Assembly: GCA_949288095.1 (NCBI GenBank)
Contig: CASEIX010000027.1
Span: forward strand, 1-33,718
Origin: an uncultured Eubacteriales bacterium
GTDB taxonomy: Bacteria > Bacillota > Clostridia > TANB77 > CAG-508
Direction: 5' to 3'
DNA: 33,718 bases
The notes beneath the pieces are model-generated. The model ran no database searches, was not told the DNA's origin, and saw only the letters and a program-made list of their open reading frames with translations. Made by a program: the position numbers and the translations under genes. Every line of letters starts with the position of its first letter. Within the stretch, counting starts at the first letter, position 1. Shown here in pieces: positions 6,535-14,362 of this stretch.

Positions 6535-7575
6535 ATGAAAAAGAAAAATGTATTAAATTTAATAAAATATTATATAGAAAATAATGACGAAAGCTTTAGA
6601 AATGAGGCGTATGAGATTGCGAAGGATTTTGATCAAAATGGAGACTATCAAGTAGCAGAATATATAATGGCTCTACTATCAGATGTAAATACTTTTGTAC
6701 CCCAATCTTATGAATCTGGCTCAGAATTTTTTACAAAGATAGAAGTAAGTAATGCTTCATTACCATTACCAGTGGAAATAAAAAATGATATTGTAGGTAT
6801 AGTAAATGCAATAAGTAAAAATATAGGCGTTAATAAATTTTTATTTGAGGGTGCACCCGGAACAGGAAAAACAGAAACAGTAAAGCATATAGCTAGAATA
6901 TTGAATAGAGAATTATATCAAGCAGAATTTGATACTATTATTGATAGTAAGTTGGGGCAGACATCAAAAAACATAAATACTATTTTTGATGAAATAAATC
7001 ATCTTCCACATCCAGAAAAAATAATTATATTATTTGACGAAATAGATGCACTTGCTTTAGACAGGCTAAATAATAATGATTTAAGGGAAATGGGGAGAGC
7101 TACATCTACATTATTAAAGGAATTAGATAAATTAAATGAAAAAATAGTGTTTATTGCAACAACAAACTTATATAAATCATTTGACAAAGCAATTATCAGA
7201 CGATTTGACAAGATTATCAATTTTAATAGATACTCACAAGAAGATTTATTAGATATTGCTGTTTCAATATTAAGCGAATATATAGATAAATTTCCATCAG
7301 CAGTAAAAGATATAAAGTTATTTAAAAAAATTATAAATACATTAAATCCGATACCTTATCCTGGCGATTTAAAAAATCTAATACGAACAGCTTTAGCTTT
7401 TAGTGATTCAACAAATCCATATGATTATTTAACAAGATTATATGAAACTGCAAATAATGTAAATATTAAAGAAAATATAAAGAAATTACAAGAACAAAAA
7501 TTTACTATAAGGGAAATTGAGAATTTAACAGGTATTCCTAAAAGTACAATTTCAAGGGGGCTAAACAATGAATAG
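6535..7575 (+). CDS. ietA: IetA-like AAA+ ATPase with C-terminal helix-turn-helix
   Basis: The 346-residue protein is an AAA+ ATPase: Walker A GAPGTGKT (106-113), Walker B IIILFDEID (163-171), sensor 1 IATTN (207-211) and an arginine-finger region RRFD (222-225). Residues 322-344 (KFTIREIENLTGIPKSTISRGL) read as a helix-turn-helix of the resolvase/Xre type. I start it at 6535, because an in-frame ATG at 6451 lies upstream of the perfect promoter at 6491-6519. It overlaps the next gene, a subtilisin-like protease, by eight bases. An AAA ATPase paired with an S8 protease is the layout of IetAS, first seen as plasmid incompatibility genes and later reported as an anti-phage system. The HTH may bind the palindrome at its own promoter; that is inference. 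Confidence 0.8.
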   Translation: MKKKNVLNLIKYYIENNDESFRNEAYEIAKDFDQNGDYQVAEYIMALLSDVNTFVPQSYESGSEFFTKIEVSNASLPLPVEIKNDIVGIVNAISKNIGVNKFLFEGAPGTGKTETVKHIARILNRELYQAEFDTIIDSKLGQTSKNINTIFDEINHLPHPEKIIILFDEIDALALDRLNNNDLREMGRATSTLLKELDKLNEKIVFIATTNLYKSFDKAIIRRFDKIINFNRYSQEDLLDIAVSILSEYIDKFPSAVKDIKLFKKIINTLNPIPYPGDLKNLIRTALAFSDSTNPYDYLTRLYETANNVNIKENIKKLQEQKFTIREIENLTGIPKSTISRGLNNE

Positions 7576-9826
7576 TTTGATTCAATTAAAAGGTCAGTTG
7601 ACTCCTAGAAGTAACCCATCACATGGAGGAGGAAGTAATTTAGCTGCAAATACAGAAGTTAAAGTGGAACAATTAGAAAATATAATAAAGAATCTTAAAG
7701 AGTTAAAAGAATATTGGAAAGACAGAACAACATTGATTAATGGAACATTGGTTAATGTTGAATATAATAGAATAGTTCCAAAAAGTAAAAGAATAAAAAC
7801 TATATTATTTAAAAGTTCAAATGAAAATACTTCAGACTTAATAAAAGGTGCTAAATATGGTGGAGATGAAAACAATCCTTATCATATCATAACATATTTT
7901 ATACCGTTAGAAAATCTAGAGTTAAACATTAATAAGATACAGATATGTGCGAACATTCTTAAAGAAAAATTTAATGGTAGGTTTAACAATGAAGATGAAA
8001 AAAAGATAAGCACAATAGATTTTTCAAAATATAAAATATCAAAAACTATGTTTATGGAAGTGTTAACCGATTGCTCAATAGTAACAAAATTAGCTTATCC
8101 TCAATATGATAAAGAACTCAATGAAAATCAAGCAATTACGTTATATGATGTTAACAAAAAATCTAAAGAGATTTTAGAAGAGTTAGGAATAACAGGTAGG
8201 GAACTTAATATTTTAGATGATAATACAATTATTTTATATAAAGATGCATTATCTATTTTAGTAAGACAAGCACCATATTTAATATCAATGGCAGTAGAAA
8301 ATATAGCAGATTATGAATTACCAAAAGAATATGAAGAGGAAGATATAATAGAATTAGAACAAGTAGCTAAAAATGTTTCTGAATTACCAAAGCCTTCAGA
8401 TGAACCGATTATTGGCGTTTTAGATACAGCATTTGATGATAGAGTATATTTCAGAGAGTGGGTTGACTATGAGGAAAGGTATATGCAAGATGGAGCAGAT
8501 ATTACAGCAGAAGATAGAAAACATGGTACAGCAGTGGATTCTATTATTGTAGATGGACCATCTATAAATCCAAAACTCGATGATGGTTGTGGAAGATTTA
8601 GAGTTAAACATTTTTGTATTGCTCACCATGGTAGAAATAATACCTTTTCAATTATGAGCAGAATTAAAGAAATTGTTGAAAATAACTTGGACATTAAAGT
8701 ATGGAATCTTTCACTTGGGTCAAATATGGAAATTGATAATAATTTTATCTCTCAAGAAGGGGCTTTATTAGATATGCTAGAAAATAAATATGATATTATT
8801 TTTGTTGTGGCAGGAACAAATCAAACAGAAAAATTACAAGACAAAATTGGTTCACCAGCAGATTCTATTAATTCTTTAGTTGTTAATGCAGTAAAAAGAA
8901 ATGGAGAAAAAGTTTCATATGCAAGAAGAGGAAAAGTATTATCATTTTTTAACAAACCAGATATATGTTACTATGGTGGAGATGAAGGAGAAAAAATAAG
9001 AACTTGTATAGGAACAGGACAAAAAATGAATCAAGGAACTTCGTTTGCTGCACCTTGGATTTCAAGAAAAATGGCTTATCTAATCTATAAACTAAGATTA
9101 TCAAGAGAAATAGCAAAAGCTTTAATTATAGATTCGGCAACTGGTTGGGACGTGGTTGATGATAAGAAAGCAGAGTATTATGGATTTGGTAGAATTCCAA
9201 TTAGTATAGAGGATATAATTAATTCAGAAAGAGATGAAATAAAATTTTATATAGAAAGCGAATCAACAGATTATGATACATATACATATGGAATTCCAGT
9301 ACCACTTGATAAAGAAAAATGTCCGTACATAGCGAAGGCAACTTTGTGCTATTTTCCAAAGTGTACTAGAAATCAAGGAGTAGATTATACTAATACAGAG
9401 TTGGATCTGTATTTCGGTAGAGTTATGCAAAATAAAAAGGGAAACATTACTATAAAGACTATAAACAATAATAAACAATCAGATGAAGATGGAAGAGTAT
9501 TTGAAGGAGATGCTAGAAAGTACAATAAAAAATGGGATAATGTTAAGCATATTGTTGAAGAATACAAAACTACAGCACGTCCCAAAAAAGTATATGAAAA
9601 TGCATCTTGGGGATTAAGTGTCAAATCGAAAGACAGACTTGGAAAAGGTGATGGAAAAGGAATTAAATTTGGAGTTGTAATAACCCTTAAAGAAATTAAT
9701 GGAGTAAATAGATATGATGAGTTCATAAGACAATGCTCTTTTAAAGGCTGGCTTGTTAATAAAGTTGATGTTGAGAATAGATTAGAATTGTATAATATAG
9801 CAGAACAAGAAATTGAATTTGAATAA
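7568..9826 (+). CDS. ietS: IetS-like subtilisin (S8) serine protease
   Basis: This 752-residue protein has an N-terminal region of about 275 residues with no recognised domain and then an S8 peptidase domain. The catalytic residues are all visible: D286 in GVLDTAFD, H319 in KHGTAV, oxyanion N418 in VVAGTNQ, and S492 in GTSFAAPW. There is no signal peptide or propeptide, so it acts in the cytoplasm. The C-terminal ~190 residues form another uncharacterised domain. It starts inside the 3' end of ietA with AAGGGGG seven bases upstream, so translation is coupled. In the IetAS model the ATPase controls the protease, which would attack a phage or host protein upon infection. The trigger and target are unknown to me. 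Confidence 0.85.
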   Translation: MNSLIQLKGQLTPRSNPSHGGGSNLAANTEVKVEQLENIIKNLKELKEYWKDRTTLINGTLVNVEYNRIVPKSKRIKTILFKSSNENTSDLIKGAKYGGDENNPYHIITYFIPLENLELNINKIQICANILKEKFNGRFNNEDEKKISTIDFSKYKISKTMFMEVLTDCSIVTKLAYPQYDKELNENQAITLYDVNKKSKEILEELGITGRELNILDDNTIILYKDALSILVRQAPYLISMAVENIADYELPKEYEEEDIIELEQVAKNVSELPKPSDEPIIGVLDTAFDDRVYFREWVDYEERYMQDGADITAEDRKHGTAVDSIIVDGPSINPKLDDGCGRFRVKHFCIAHHGRNNTFSIMSRIKEIVENNLDIKVWNLSLGSNMEIDNNFISQEGALLDMLENKYDIIFVVAGTNQTEKLQDKIGSPADSINSLVVNAVKRNGEKVSYARRGKVLSFFNKPDICYYGGDEGEKIRTCIGTGQKMNQGTSFAAPWISRKMAYLIYKLRLSREIAKALIIDSATGWDVVDDKKAEYYGFGRIPISIEDIINSERDEIKFYIESESTDYDTYTYGIPVPLDKEKCPYIAKATLCYFPKCTRNQGVDYTNTELDLYFGRVMQNKKGNITIKTINNNKQSDEDGRVFEGDARKYNKKWDNVKHIVEEYKTTARPKKVYENASWGLSVKSKDRLGKGDGKGIKFGVVITLKEINGVNRYDEFIRQCSFKGWLVNKVDVENRLELYNIAEQEIEFE

Positions 9827-9830
9827 TATA

Positions 9831-9868
9831 AAAGTGAGAAATTTGCAATATATTAAATTTCTCACTTT
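9831..9868. terminator. Terminator after ietS, usable in both directions
   Basis: A 14-bp perfect stem (9831-9844 with 9855-9868, AAAGTGAGAAATTT and complement) lies four bases after the ietS stop. A/T runs on both sides let it also serve the minus-strand gene ending at 9885. Confidence 0.75.
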
Positions 9869-9884
9869 ATTGTTTAAATATTGA

Positions 9885-10181
9885 TTATAACTTCAATCCA
9901 CCGATAATTAAGTTGGTTGCATCACAAAACCCATTCCTATAATACTTCTCATTCCAATAACTAATATAATCAAAAAAATTATCATCAAGGAGATCAAGTT
10001 GTTTTTTTACATATTCTCTATTATTTTTAGGAATAGATTTTAAAATTTTATTAGAGATCTCATCAAAATAAATCCAATGTTTCTTATCCTCTTCACAACT
10101 TAAAGAAGAAATTTCTTCTTCCCTAAATAATAACCAATCTTTTAATATATCATTATCATTTACTTCTCTAAAATTAACCAT
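9885..10181 (-). CDS. Small hypothetical protein (weak DUF6809-like pattern)
   Basis: This 98-residue acidic helical protein ends in NEKYYRNGFCDATNLIIGGLKL. The 'long helix, then F/Y-x-x-G-F-x-x-x' ending resembles the DUF6809-type proteins found in Firmicutes mobile elements, but the match is weak. I place the start at 10181 rather than 10187, because GGAGG (10190-10194) would be only two bases from the first ATG and eight from the second. It follows tnpV directly (ribosome site overlapping the tnpV stop), so the two are one operon. It has no catalytic motif, signal peptide or membrane segment. Confidence 0.6.
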   Translation of the reverse strand: MVNFREVNDNDILKDWLLFREEEISSLSCEEDKKHWIYFDEISNKILKSIPKNNREYVKKQLDLLDDNFFDYISYWNEKYYRNGFCDATNLIIGGLKL

Positions 10182-10193
10182 TTTCATATCCTC

Positions 10194-10550
10194 CTATACA
10201 TATACAATTTCATTCAAAACAATTTCTTCAGCTCTATTTTTAATATTATTCATAGCTTGAACCCATTCTATTTGATGATGTTCTTTTAAGTATTCATTAA
10301 CATTTTCAGATTCAGCAAATTGCTTTATAAGTAGTTGTACCCTTTCATTAGCACATTCATCTATATTTAACAAATGTTGTTTTAAAGTGCCATCTATAAG
10401 TAATTCAGTGTATAGAGTTTTATTAAAATTCTTTAAATAATCTAGTCGCAATTTGCCATACTTTCCAATGTGACCATCAGGCTGTTTTGGTAAATACAAA
10501 TTTGGTATAAAATAATCTCCTTCTTTACGATAAGTAATTTTATTATTCAT
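10194..10550 (-). CDS. tnpV: TnpV family transposon-encoded protein
   Basis: The 118-residue protein matches the TnpV pattern known from Tn4451-type elements: Y-x-x-x-GDYFIPNLYLP, then G-KYGKLRLDYLKNFNKTLY, a helical stretch with LLIDGTLKQHLLNIDECANERVQ, and HHQIEWVQAMNNIKNRAEEIV near the end. TnpV is carried by mobilizable and integrative elements and is not needed for transposition in the model element; its role is unsettled. GGAGG stands eight bases before the ATG at 10550. Just upstream CCTAAA/TTTAGG (10563-10579) can fold as a small hairpin. It marks the right part of the accessory block. Confidence 0.85.
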   Translation of the reverse strand: MNNKITYRKEGDYFIPNLYLPKQPDGHIGKYGKLRLDYLKNFNKTLYTELLIDGTLKQHLLNIDECANERVQLLIKQFAESENVNEYLKEHHQIEWVQAMNNIKNRAEEIVLNEIVYV

Positions 10551-10567
10551 AACTGAAAACCTCCTAA

Positions 10568-10841
10568 ATAAATTTTAGGTTTCCCATTAATATCCAATTT
10601 TTATACGAACAAATGTCTAAAACAGGATGGGGAAAAGTTGGGGAAGAAATCCTCAAAAATTGTCCTAAAATTACACAAATGTTCGATATGCTAAAATACC
10701 CGAAGGTACTAAAATATCAGCTAAAACCCTTGATTTCACTAAAGTTCAAAAACCAGTCAACCCATTCTCATAACCCGAAGGCCATAACAATTAGAAGATA
10801 GAATTAAAGAGATTTATGAAAAGGTAGAAAATGATGAATAG
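10568..10841 (+). pseudogene. Decayed remnant of an unidentified gene at the element/chromosome junction
   Basis: Three plus-strand frames read on from each other like one protein tail. Frame A (to about 10690) gives YEQMSKTGWGKVGEEILKN..., frame B (10690-10773) gives AKIPEGTKISAKTLDFTKVQ..KPVNPFS then a stop and PEGHNN, and frame C (10788-10841) gives QLEDRIKEIYEKVENDE and a stop. That needs two frameshifts and one stop, and no start codon with a ribosome site exists upstream. I do not recognise the family. The sequence lies just outside tnpV and before yraN, so it was probably truncated when the element arrived. A reading as a 62-residue intact gene from 10613 is possible but unsupported. 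Confidence 0.4.
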
Positions 10842-10873
10842 AACAAAATGAAAAATTAAGTTTAAAATATATA

Positions 10874-11233
10874 CTAAAACACCTGCTTCACATGACGAAT
10901 ACGAGGAATATGATTACTAATAAAAACCTCAATTACATCCACACGAACGAAGAGATGACGAAGATTGTGACTATACAAATAATATTGACAAGCTTCAAAT
11001 AAATGTTTCTGCTTATTTTTATCAACAGCGTCAATAGGAGAACCATATTTAAAGCTTGTCCTAGTTTTCACCTCAATAAAAACCAGCTCGTTTTTAGAGG
11101 TATCTTTTGCAATAATATCGATTTCACCTTGATAGCAAGAAAAATTTCGCTCAATAATAATATAATTCAATTTTTTCAAATATTCACAAGCCAAATCCTC
11201 ACCATATTTACCAGTTACTTGTTTAAAATACAT
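10874..11233 (-). CDS. yraN: YraN family protein (UPF0102, endonuclease-like)
   Basis: The 119-residue protein shows the UPF0102 signature: G-x-x-GEDLACEYL near the N-terminus, QGEIDIIA (E37, D39) and VFIEVKTR (E54, K56), i.e. the E...D...ExK core of a restriction-endonuclease-like fold. The family is nearly universal in bacteria but its activity is unproven. The length is normal. It overlaps the end of dprA by 19 bases and is read in the same direction, the order comM-dprA-yraN being common in Firmicutes. The start codon lies inside dprA, so translation may have been coupled to it; the broken dprA may thus lower YraN levels. Confidence 0.9.
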   Translation of the reverse strand: MYFKQVTGKYGEDLACEYLKKLNYIIIERNFSCYQGEIDIIAKDTSKNELVFIEVKTRTSFKYGSPIDAVDKNKQKHLFEACQYYLYSHNLRHLFVRVDVIEVFISNHIPRIRHVKQVF

Positions 11234-12269
11234 ATATAACCACCTGCAACTTTCTTTATATAACCTTCTAATTCTAATAAAAATAGATCATTAGAAATTT
11301 GTGAAATTGGTCTAGACGTTTTTTTACAAAGTTCATTAATAGATATTGGTTCAACTGATATCAAGTCATAAATATATGCTAATTTAGAATTTTTTAATTC
11401 TTTTTTATTTCGAGTACTTAAAGATTTTAAATCATTACTAGAATGAATATTAGGAGGAATCGAAGAATGAACCTGAACTTGTGAACCTAATGACATATCT
11501 ACATGAAAATTGGTATTAGAAGATTTAAAAGATTTCTTAGAACTTTCAAAAATCTCATAATCAACATCTAAAGAATTCAAATCTAATTCCTGAATATCTT
11601 TCAATTTTTTAGAGAAATTCCTTAAAGACTTAAATTCCTGAAGAATATCTTCAGTACAATCAACTAGAATAGCACCATTTTTAATCAATCTATTGGTACC
11701 TGTCCCATGAGAATTCCAAATTTCATGTGGCAATGCGAAAACTTTTCTATTCTGTGAAATAGCTAATTTTGCAGTGACACTTGTACCACTTCTATATAAG
11801 GCTTCTATTACTAAAATCCCTAAAGATAATCCACTAACAATACGGTTTCTTTCTAAAAAATATTTAGATTGGCATTTTGTATCAGGAGGATATTCACTAA
11901 TAATTAATCCACCAAAATCTAAAATTTTTTTATATAATTCTTTATTTTCAGCAGGAAAAATATGATTGAACCCATTTCCAAGAACGGCAATTGTTTTACC
12001 AAGTTGATTATAAGAATATAAATGAGCAGTTGTATCAATACCGTTCTGCTAATCCACTAACGATTGTAATACCGCAATTGAGATAGTTCATAAGAAAATT
12101 TCTGTGCTAGAAGTCTGCCGTTTTTTGTACATTTGCGTGAACCAATGATTGTAATAATAGGGTTATTTAACAATTCTATATTTCCTTCTAAATATAAAAT
12201 TTGTGGCGGATTGGATATTTCTTTTAATTGTTTGGGATATAGTTTATCATCTATTTTAAGCTTTTTTAT
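11215..12269 (-). pseudogene. dprA: DprA/Smf DNA-processing protein, broken by lost start codon and two frameshifts
   Basis: DprA loads RecA on incoming single strands in natural transformation. All parts of the family are still readable. The frame from 12269 gives KKLKIDDKLYPKQL, then IIGSRKCTKNGRLLA. After a +1 shift at about 12077 comes GITIVSGLA. After another +1 shift at about 12046 come NGIDTTAH, IAVLGNGFNHIFPAEN, GGLIISEYPP, ERNRIVSGLS, GTNRLI and a C-terminal winged helix (ISINELCKKTSRPISQISNDL). A good AAAGGAG (12277-12283) is followed seven bases on by ATA where ATG is expected. Three lesions in one gene argue for a true pseudogene, though assembly error cannot be excluded for the indels. 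The N-terminal SAM domain is absent. Confidence 0.85.
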
Positions 12270-12366
12270 ATAATCACTCCTTTATCGTAAAAATTATTGT
12301 TTTCAAGAATAAACAAATATTTTAAATATTCCAAATTTACTTTATATACAAATAAAAAAAAGGTTA

Positions 12367-13899
12367 TTATCGACACCAATATTTCCTATCTAAACTCCTG
12401 TATTGTATTGCTTCTGCTAAATGATGTGTTTGAATATTGTTAGAATTATCTAAATCTGCAATTGTTCTAGCCACTTTCAAAATTCTACTGTAAGCTCTGG
12501 CACTAAGACCAAGTTGATTAAAAGCAGTTTCTAAAATTTGTTTACTTTTAGGAGAAAGTTTACAATATTTAGAAATTAATTTAGGAGTCAGTTCAGAATT
12601 TGAAAAAATATGATGTTCTTTATAACGATTTATTTGAATGTTTCGAGCAATATTTACTCTTTTTCTGATTTCATCAGAAGATTCTGAAGGAGAATCATTT
12701 CCTAATTTTGAATAGTTTACACTTTCCACTTCTATATGAATATCAATTCTATCTAAAAGTGGACCACTAATTTTATGAATATATTTTTGAATTTGATCTT
12801 CACGACAGGTACATTGTTTTTCTTTTGATCCATAATATCCACAAGGACATGGATTCATACTAGCAATAAACATGAAATTACAAGGATAGGTGGTTGAGAA
12901 ATCAACACGACTAATGGTTACCATTTTATCTTCTAAAGGTCCGCGTAAGACTTCTAATGTAGATTTATTAAATTCAGGTAATTCATCGAGAAATAAAACA
13001 CCAAAATGAGCTAGGCTAATTTCACCAGGTTTCGGAATTCTTCCACCTCCTACTAAAGAAGTTTCTGTAATCGTATGGTGAGGACTTCTAAAAGGCCTTT
13101 TGAAAATAAAGGGAGTATCTTCAGATAATAAACCAGAAATGCTGTGAATTTTTGTAATTTCTAAAGCTTCATCAAAAGTTAAATCAGGTAAAATGGATGG
13201 AAGTCTACGAGCTAACATGGTTTTTCCAGAACCAGGACTACCAATCAAAAGGCAATTGTGTCCACCTGCTGCTGATATTTCTAAAGCACGTTTAACATTT
13301 TCTTGTCCTTTTACTTCTGAAAAATCGAATTCATAGATGGAATTATGATTGGAAATAAAATGAGTTGGTGGTTCGTAAGAAATATTAAGATTACCATTTA
13401 AATAAGCAATTACTTCATTTAGAGTCGAAACAGGTATAATTTCAAGCTCATTAATCATAGAAGCTTCTTTTGCATTAGATTTAGGTAAGAGTATTCTTTT
13501 GATTCCTAAGTTTTTAGCTTCTATACAAATAGGAAGAATTCCTTTTATAGGACAAATGGAACCATCTAAAGAAAGTTCTCCAATAAAAATGGTATCTGTT
13601 AGATTAGCTTTATAAATAAATCCATTTGCAATCAGAATACCAACAGCAATTGGTAAATCAAAAATAGAGCCTTCCTTTTTTGTATTAGCAGGAGCGAGAT
13701 TTACAACAATTTTTCTACTTAAAAATTGAGATGTAGAATTTTTTATAGCTGTTTTTACTCTTTCTTTTGATTCTCTAATACTGGCATCAGGTAATCCTAC
13801 AATTTCGAAAGACGGCATACCAGCAGAGATATCTACTTGTATGTTTACTAAATAACCTTGCAGTCCATGCAAAGCAATACTTTTTACAATTGATAACAT
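12367..13899 (-). CDS. comM: YifB/ComM family Mg-chelatase-like AAA+ ATPase
   Basis: The 510-residue protein has the ComM order of domains: an N-terminal Lon-protease-like (ChlI) domain (MLSIVKSIALHGLQGYLVNI..., to about 175), an AAA+ module with Walker A GSPGSGKT (220-227), Walker B GVLFLDELPEF near residue 300, a Cys-rich insert (NPCPCGYYGSKEKQCTC), and a C-terminal Mg-chelatase domain. In transformable bacteria ComM is a helicase that extends branch migration during integration of transforming DNA. The length is normal and no lesion is seen, in contrast to dprA just downstream (97 bp). The start has AAAGGATG a few bases upstream. Confidence 0.95.
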   Translation of the reverse strand: MLSIVKSIALHGLQGYLVNIQVDISAGMPSFEIVGLPDASIRESKERVKTAIKNSTSQFLSRKIVVNLAPANTKKEGSIFDLPIAVGILIANGFIYKANLTDTIFIGELSLDGSICPIKGILPICIEAKNLGIKRILLPKSNAKEASMINELEIIPVSTLNEVIAYLNGNLNISYEPPTHFISNHNSIYEFDFSEVKGQENVKRALEISAAGGHNCLLIGSPGSGKTMLARRLPSILPDLTFDEALEITKIHSISGLLSEDTPFIFKRPFRSPHHTITETSLVGGGRIPKPGEISLAHFGVLFLDELPEFNKSTLEVLRGPLEDKMVTISRVDFSTTYPCNFMFIASMNPCPCGYYGSKEKQCTCREDQIQKYIHKISGPLLDRIDIHIEVESVNYSKLGNDSPSESSDEIRKRVNIARNIQINRYKEHHIFSNSELTPKLISKYCKLSPKSKQILETAFNQLGLSARAYSRILKVARTIADLDNSNNIQTHHLAEAIQYRSLDRKYWCR

Positions 13900-14362
13900 G
13901 ACATCATCCTTTCATATGATGGAATTTAAATCAGGGAAAATAAAATCTTTATATGGTAAGAATTATTTAATTTTAAGAATATGTAGAATATAAATAATTA
14001 TAGAAAAGTAAAGATAATAGAAACATAACAATAAATTAAAAAAGTGAAAAGCAAAGATAATAAATATGAGGGAAAAAATGTGAAATAAAAATGTCAATTA
14101 ATAATAAAAATACTAAATATAAAAAAATTATTTTAAAATATATAAGAATTAAATCACAATTTACAAATTAATGACTAAAGTATACATGGATTTCCAGAAT
14201 TTGTCAATATATTTTTTGCTTTTATATTTTTTTTTGAAATCAATTACGAATATGGGATTTTGACATAATTAGTTTGAAGTATAAAATAAAAAATATAATT
14301 TTAAGAATAAGATTGCTTTATAAAAACCTTTTTAGTAAAATAAAAGAGGGGGATGATAAAAA
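13900..14362 (+). promoter_or_regulatory. AT-rich divergent intergenic region with a promoter for the beta-propeller gene
   Basis: No open frame of note is seen in these 463 bases between the divergent comM and the secreted protein. A promoter for the plus strand is TTGACA (14260-14265), 16 bp, TAAAAT (14282-14287). The ribosome site GAGGGGG precedes the ATG at 14363. The promoter of comM on the other strand is not clear. Confidence 0.5.

Noticed and set aside
7594..7875. 93-residue minus-strand frame inside ietS
   Set aside because: Antisense shadow of a well-supported gene, no ribosome site.
9385..9726. 113-residue minus-strand frame inside ietS
   Set aside because: Antisense shadow with Ser/Phe/Leu-rich low complexity.
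10613..10801. 62-residue plus-strand frame as an intact gene
   Set aside because: No ribosome site, and the neighbouring frames continue the same protein-like sequence, which points to a decayed gene.
11774..11965. 63-residue plus-strand frame
   Set aside because: It is antisense to the third part of dprA, whose family motifs are clear on the minus strand.
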